DNA of 64,000 nt from Epiperipatus broadwayi (taxonomy: Eukaryota > Onychophora > Udeonychophora > Euonychophora > Peripatidae), in assembly GCA_028023455.1 (NCBI GenBank), contig JAQFVV010000285.1:931501-995500 (forward strand), in the 5' to 3' direction. Made by a program: the position numbers and the translations under genes. The notes beneath the pieces are model-generated. The model did not search any database and was not told the origin of the DNA. It saw nothing but the letters and a program-made list of their open reading frames with translations. Shown one piece after another: positions 61,100 through 64,000 of the stretch (within the stretch, counting starts at the first letter, position 1; each line of letters starts with the position of its first letter).

Positions 61100-62880
61100 T
61101 GACATACACTGGTCATGGTTGCATGTATTTGTTGTTTATGGGAGACATATGTATATTGAAGTATGGAGTCAGGTAATGGGCATTCAATTTCCAGAGTCCA
61201 TGTCCAGCATCGTCAACCACATTTGTTTTTGGTTTTTGAAGTTTCAGAGTCTTTTTGGTGATGCATTCAAGCTTTCTTTTTGTTTCATTAGAAATGTTGG
61301 GAGGGGGGGTAGATTGCTGGTATAGGTGGTAAGCATGGAGAAACTGTCTCCACAATATGTGTTGAGGTTTTATTATGAATAGTCTGGTCGTTTTCATATG
61401 TATGATTATAAATAAGAGCTTCTGGGGCAATATTAACCTTATTTAAAGGAGTGTTGTCTTAGATTGTTGCATTGGGAGAAAGTTTGGAAACAATATTATC
61501 TAAGTCAGGGGTTGTTTGAGTTGGAATAATCTGCTTCATGGAGTGTCAAATCAGTAGGTGGTGGAGTACAGTTGAGCATGGATGAGTATGTAGAATAGGT
61601 AGTATGTCCATGATAGACTCTTGGCTATTTGTGGATGTAATCATGGAAAGATTTGCTATTGGTTGTTTTTTGTTGACTTGGGGATTTATGTGATCAGCTG
61701 CTTTTCGTGAAAGTGAAGTTTGAAGATTAATACCTTGCATTGCTAAATGATCTATTGATGACAAGAGTAGCATTTGGTTTCAATCCTTTTATATATAGGC
61801 ATAAGGTAGCTTCTTGATCAAGGATTTGTGTTGGAATTATGTTTGGATTGATATCATGGTACAGTTGTAATTTGCAATCATAGCTGTTACTAGGGATGGG
61901 TATAAAGGTATCCTTAAATATATGGGGTGAAAAACCATAACTTTGCCATATGGTTGCATCATACATTGGAAATTTTGATGGGTATATCCCAAGTAAGTGT
62001 TTTTGAGTATGCCTGTAATATAGTTGTAGTGATTTGGATCCACCATAATTAAGGCAATGTTTCCAAGTGTTTATTTATGTTTGAAATCAGTCTCTATGTG
62101 TGGTCTGAAAGAACTTGATTATCAAATACCTGAAATTTGGATGGTCAGCAATATGTGCAATGGTATCCCACAGTCCATCCAATGATATTGCGTCAAATAG
62201 TAATTGCCTAGGAAATTTATATAGAGAAATGTTTATGTCTGTGGCAGATAGATTTAAGGACCTAGTAGAAAAAATTCTTTTTAAAATTTACAAATAATCC
62301 TATTGGGATCAAATTGTTAAACCTTTCATTTGTTATCACAAGAGCATATTGGGGTCCAGTTCTCCAATGTCACTAGGGGTGGTTTTTCTATATCTTGGAT
62401 CCGAGTTGGGAATGACATATTGTTACTTTTGCTATTAATATTTATTGAATTATTACTTTTTTTTATTGAGCAGTTGCGGATTAATTTTAGTAACATTGGC
62501 ATACGTTTGGATTATCTTTGATCTTTGGAATTCAGTGTTAGTGAATTTAGAAGTGGTTGACATATTACTTTTATCATTTTGGATTATCTTTGATCTTTGG
62601 AATTCAGTGTTAGTGAATTTAGAAGTGGTTGACATATTACTTTTATCATTTATAATTATTGAATTATTATTACGTTTCAGTTTGATATTAGTAAAATTAG
62701 AAGTAGTTGAATTATTACTTTTATCATTTGTACTTATTGATTATTATTACTTTTGCTACAGATCTGTTGAGTATTATTTTTAGGATCATTAGCATCTATT
62801 TGTATTATCTTTGAACTTTGGAGTTCAGTGTTAATGAAATTGGTGCCAGCCACCTGGTCATGTGACAACTTCAGTCGCCA
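61100..62880 (-). pseudogene. Second copy of the LINE 5' part (ORF1-like)
   Basis: Minus strand. 62110-61790 aligns with 59780-59460 (aaggatttgtgttggaat, ccatatggttgcatcat and gtatcccacagtccatccaatg have close counterparts). It encodes TYLGYTHQNF and MMQPYGKVMVF, reminiscent of an RRM-like fold. The element start may lie near 62880. Broken by stops. Confidence 0.6.
62509..62652. repeat. 72-bp perfect tandem duplication
   Basis: Units 62509-62580 and 62581-62652 (ggattatctttgatctttgg...) are essentially identical; a drifted third copy lies near 62798. Confidence 0.9.
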
Positions 62881-63630
62881 TATTAAACATCAAATTATCG
62901 TTAGAGAAATTACTTATTTTGTAAATTTTGAGTGCCAAATTTAAATAAATTTAATAAATGAGGTATGAATCAATTGAAGACAAAACTTTATAATAACAGA
63001 TAAGAATTTTATCTTGTCAAATAAAAGCTTTAAATGACTTTTAAGGAAACAAAACTGGAGCTTTTTACCTGGGTTGTCGATTGAACAACTGCGGAGCTGC
63101 TATTATTTATTATTACTATTACTATTATTATAGCAGCCACCTTTTCATCAGGTTCTACTTCATTGAGAAGATAAGCATTAGCAACAACAACAACAACAAA
63201 AAAATTCAGTATTTTTCAAATAAGTTCTTTAATATTTTATCTTTAATAAAAGATATATTAGATGAAATATTTTTTTCAGAAATTCTTAAAATGTTACTAA
63301 ATAGATGATATAAGAAAATATAAATGTGAATCTTCAGAAGTATCAAAAGTATAAAACATCTTGATATTACAAAAAATGATATTCCATTGATAAGAAGAAA
63401 TGATGACACTGTTTCTAAAAGACGAACAACATCATAAAAAATGTAGAAAAGTTTTACAAAAAACTATATATTGTAATACATTAAGAACAAATCAATCTTC
63501 ACACAATCACTGCTTTAATATAAAGTAACAGCGCATGTGTGAAGAATGTTTTATTTTCTGAATATATTTCAAAAACTGAGCTATATAAGAATTTATCAAA
63601 AAACTGTATGGTAATGTAATATAATTATAG
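62881..63630. other. AT-rich intergenic DNA
   Basis: Nothing recognised. Confidence 0.5.
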
Positions 63631-63639
63631 TAACTTATT

Positions 63640-64000
63640 TTGAAATTTCAATTTATTGTAAATAAAGAGTTAATGCAGTCAATTAAATCTATGAAAAATG
63701 GAAAAGCTCCAGGAAAAATGTAATAAAAAAATTGAGAAGTTTTCATCAAGTAAATTGTAAGATGTATCAGATGATTGAAAATTATGCTGCATTTTCATTG
63801 CAATTTAAGAAATATGAAAAAAAGGATAGAAACATATAAAATCATCAATTATCTTATAATGGGTGTTCATAATTTATCCAAAAGTTTGGTCTCAAAACAA
63901 TTTTAAAAAAATAAATTGCATAATTGAAAATGTCTTTCAACCATTACATTTGGGATTTGTAGATTGTGAAAAGGCATTTGTCTGGGCAAACGTTTTCTTG
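63640..64000 (+). pseudogene. LINE reverse transcriptase fragment, continues past the window
   Basis: SIKSMKNGKAPGK near 63680 is the block before the RT palm (K-x-G-K-A-x-G-x-D), and LGFVDCEKAF near 63950 is motif A. Stops occur between them. It is a different, older copy than the LINEs at 12-16 kb. Confidence 0.7.

Overview
This is a strongly AT-rich, repeat-saturated stretch of nuclear DNA from a eukaryote, almost certainly an invertebrate animal. It carries a tRNA-derived SINE, an RTE-type LINE whose tail is (TGA)n-like, a hAT miniature element with a BED-finger remnant, a Ty3/gypsy relic, a Penelope-like endonuclease relic and long (TCTA)n, (GATA)n and (TA)n tracts. I cannot name the species from sequence alone. 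There is no sign of bacterial operons, rRNA, functional tRNA genes or CRISPR.

The most interesting content is three families of dispersed repeat that each contain a hammerhead self-cleaving ribozyme of the compact type I form (open stem I, very short stem III). Family 1 is a 415-bp unit in an inverted and tandem array at 686-2002. Family 2 is a 460-bp unit at 34.6-36.3 kb and 50.5-51.2 kb. Family 3 is a 330-bp core, tandem at about 550 bp at 25.6-26.5 kb and dispersed at six further places. Families 1 and 2 share a flanking core. Five ribozymes keep every core nucleotide; the others have single-core-base losses or are decayed. Their size, tandem layout and ribozyme type match the animal retrozymes, non-autonomous elements thought to move through circular RNA with the help of Penelope-like elements. 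A decayed, head-to-head pair of Penelope-type GIY-YIG endonuclease ends lies in the same window at 39.7-40.8 kb.

Layout: 0-11.8 kb holds the family 1 array, two SINEs, a hairpin element and AT-rich intergenic DNA. From 11.8 to 21.9 kb are three RTE LINE pieces, a hAT MITE, and a 4.5-kb (TA)n-bounded insertion that splits one LINE. From 22.3 to 30.0 kb are family 3 copies, a possible SGNH-hydrolase fragment, a SINE, a TA-flanked MITE and a 330-bp tandem repeat. From 30.6 to 37.2 kb are (TCTA)n/(GATA)n tracts, a 153-bp tandem duplication, the best candidate host exon (minus strand, 33702-33914, with acceptor, stop and poly(A) signal) and the nested family 2/family 3 complex. From 38.6 to 45 kb are an old duplicated segment, the Penelope-like pair and the gypsy relic. 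From 46 to 54 kb are microsatellites, a diverged family 2 palindrome and two SINEs. From 54.8 to 62.9 kb is a decayed minus-strand LINE with AP endonuclease and reverse transcriptase, plus a second copy of its 5' part. The last 360 bases are the start of another LINE reverse transcriptase that runs out of the window.

Nearly all long open frames here are low-complexity translations or transposon relics. The only intact long transposon frame (12027-13253) has lost a catalytic aspartate. Domain and ribozyme calls were made by eye from motifs and base pairing; no database search was possible.
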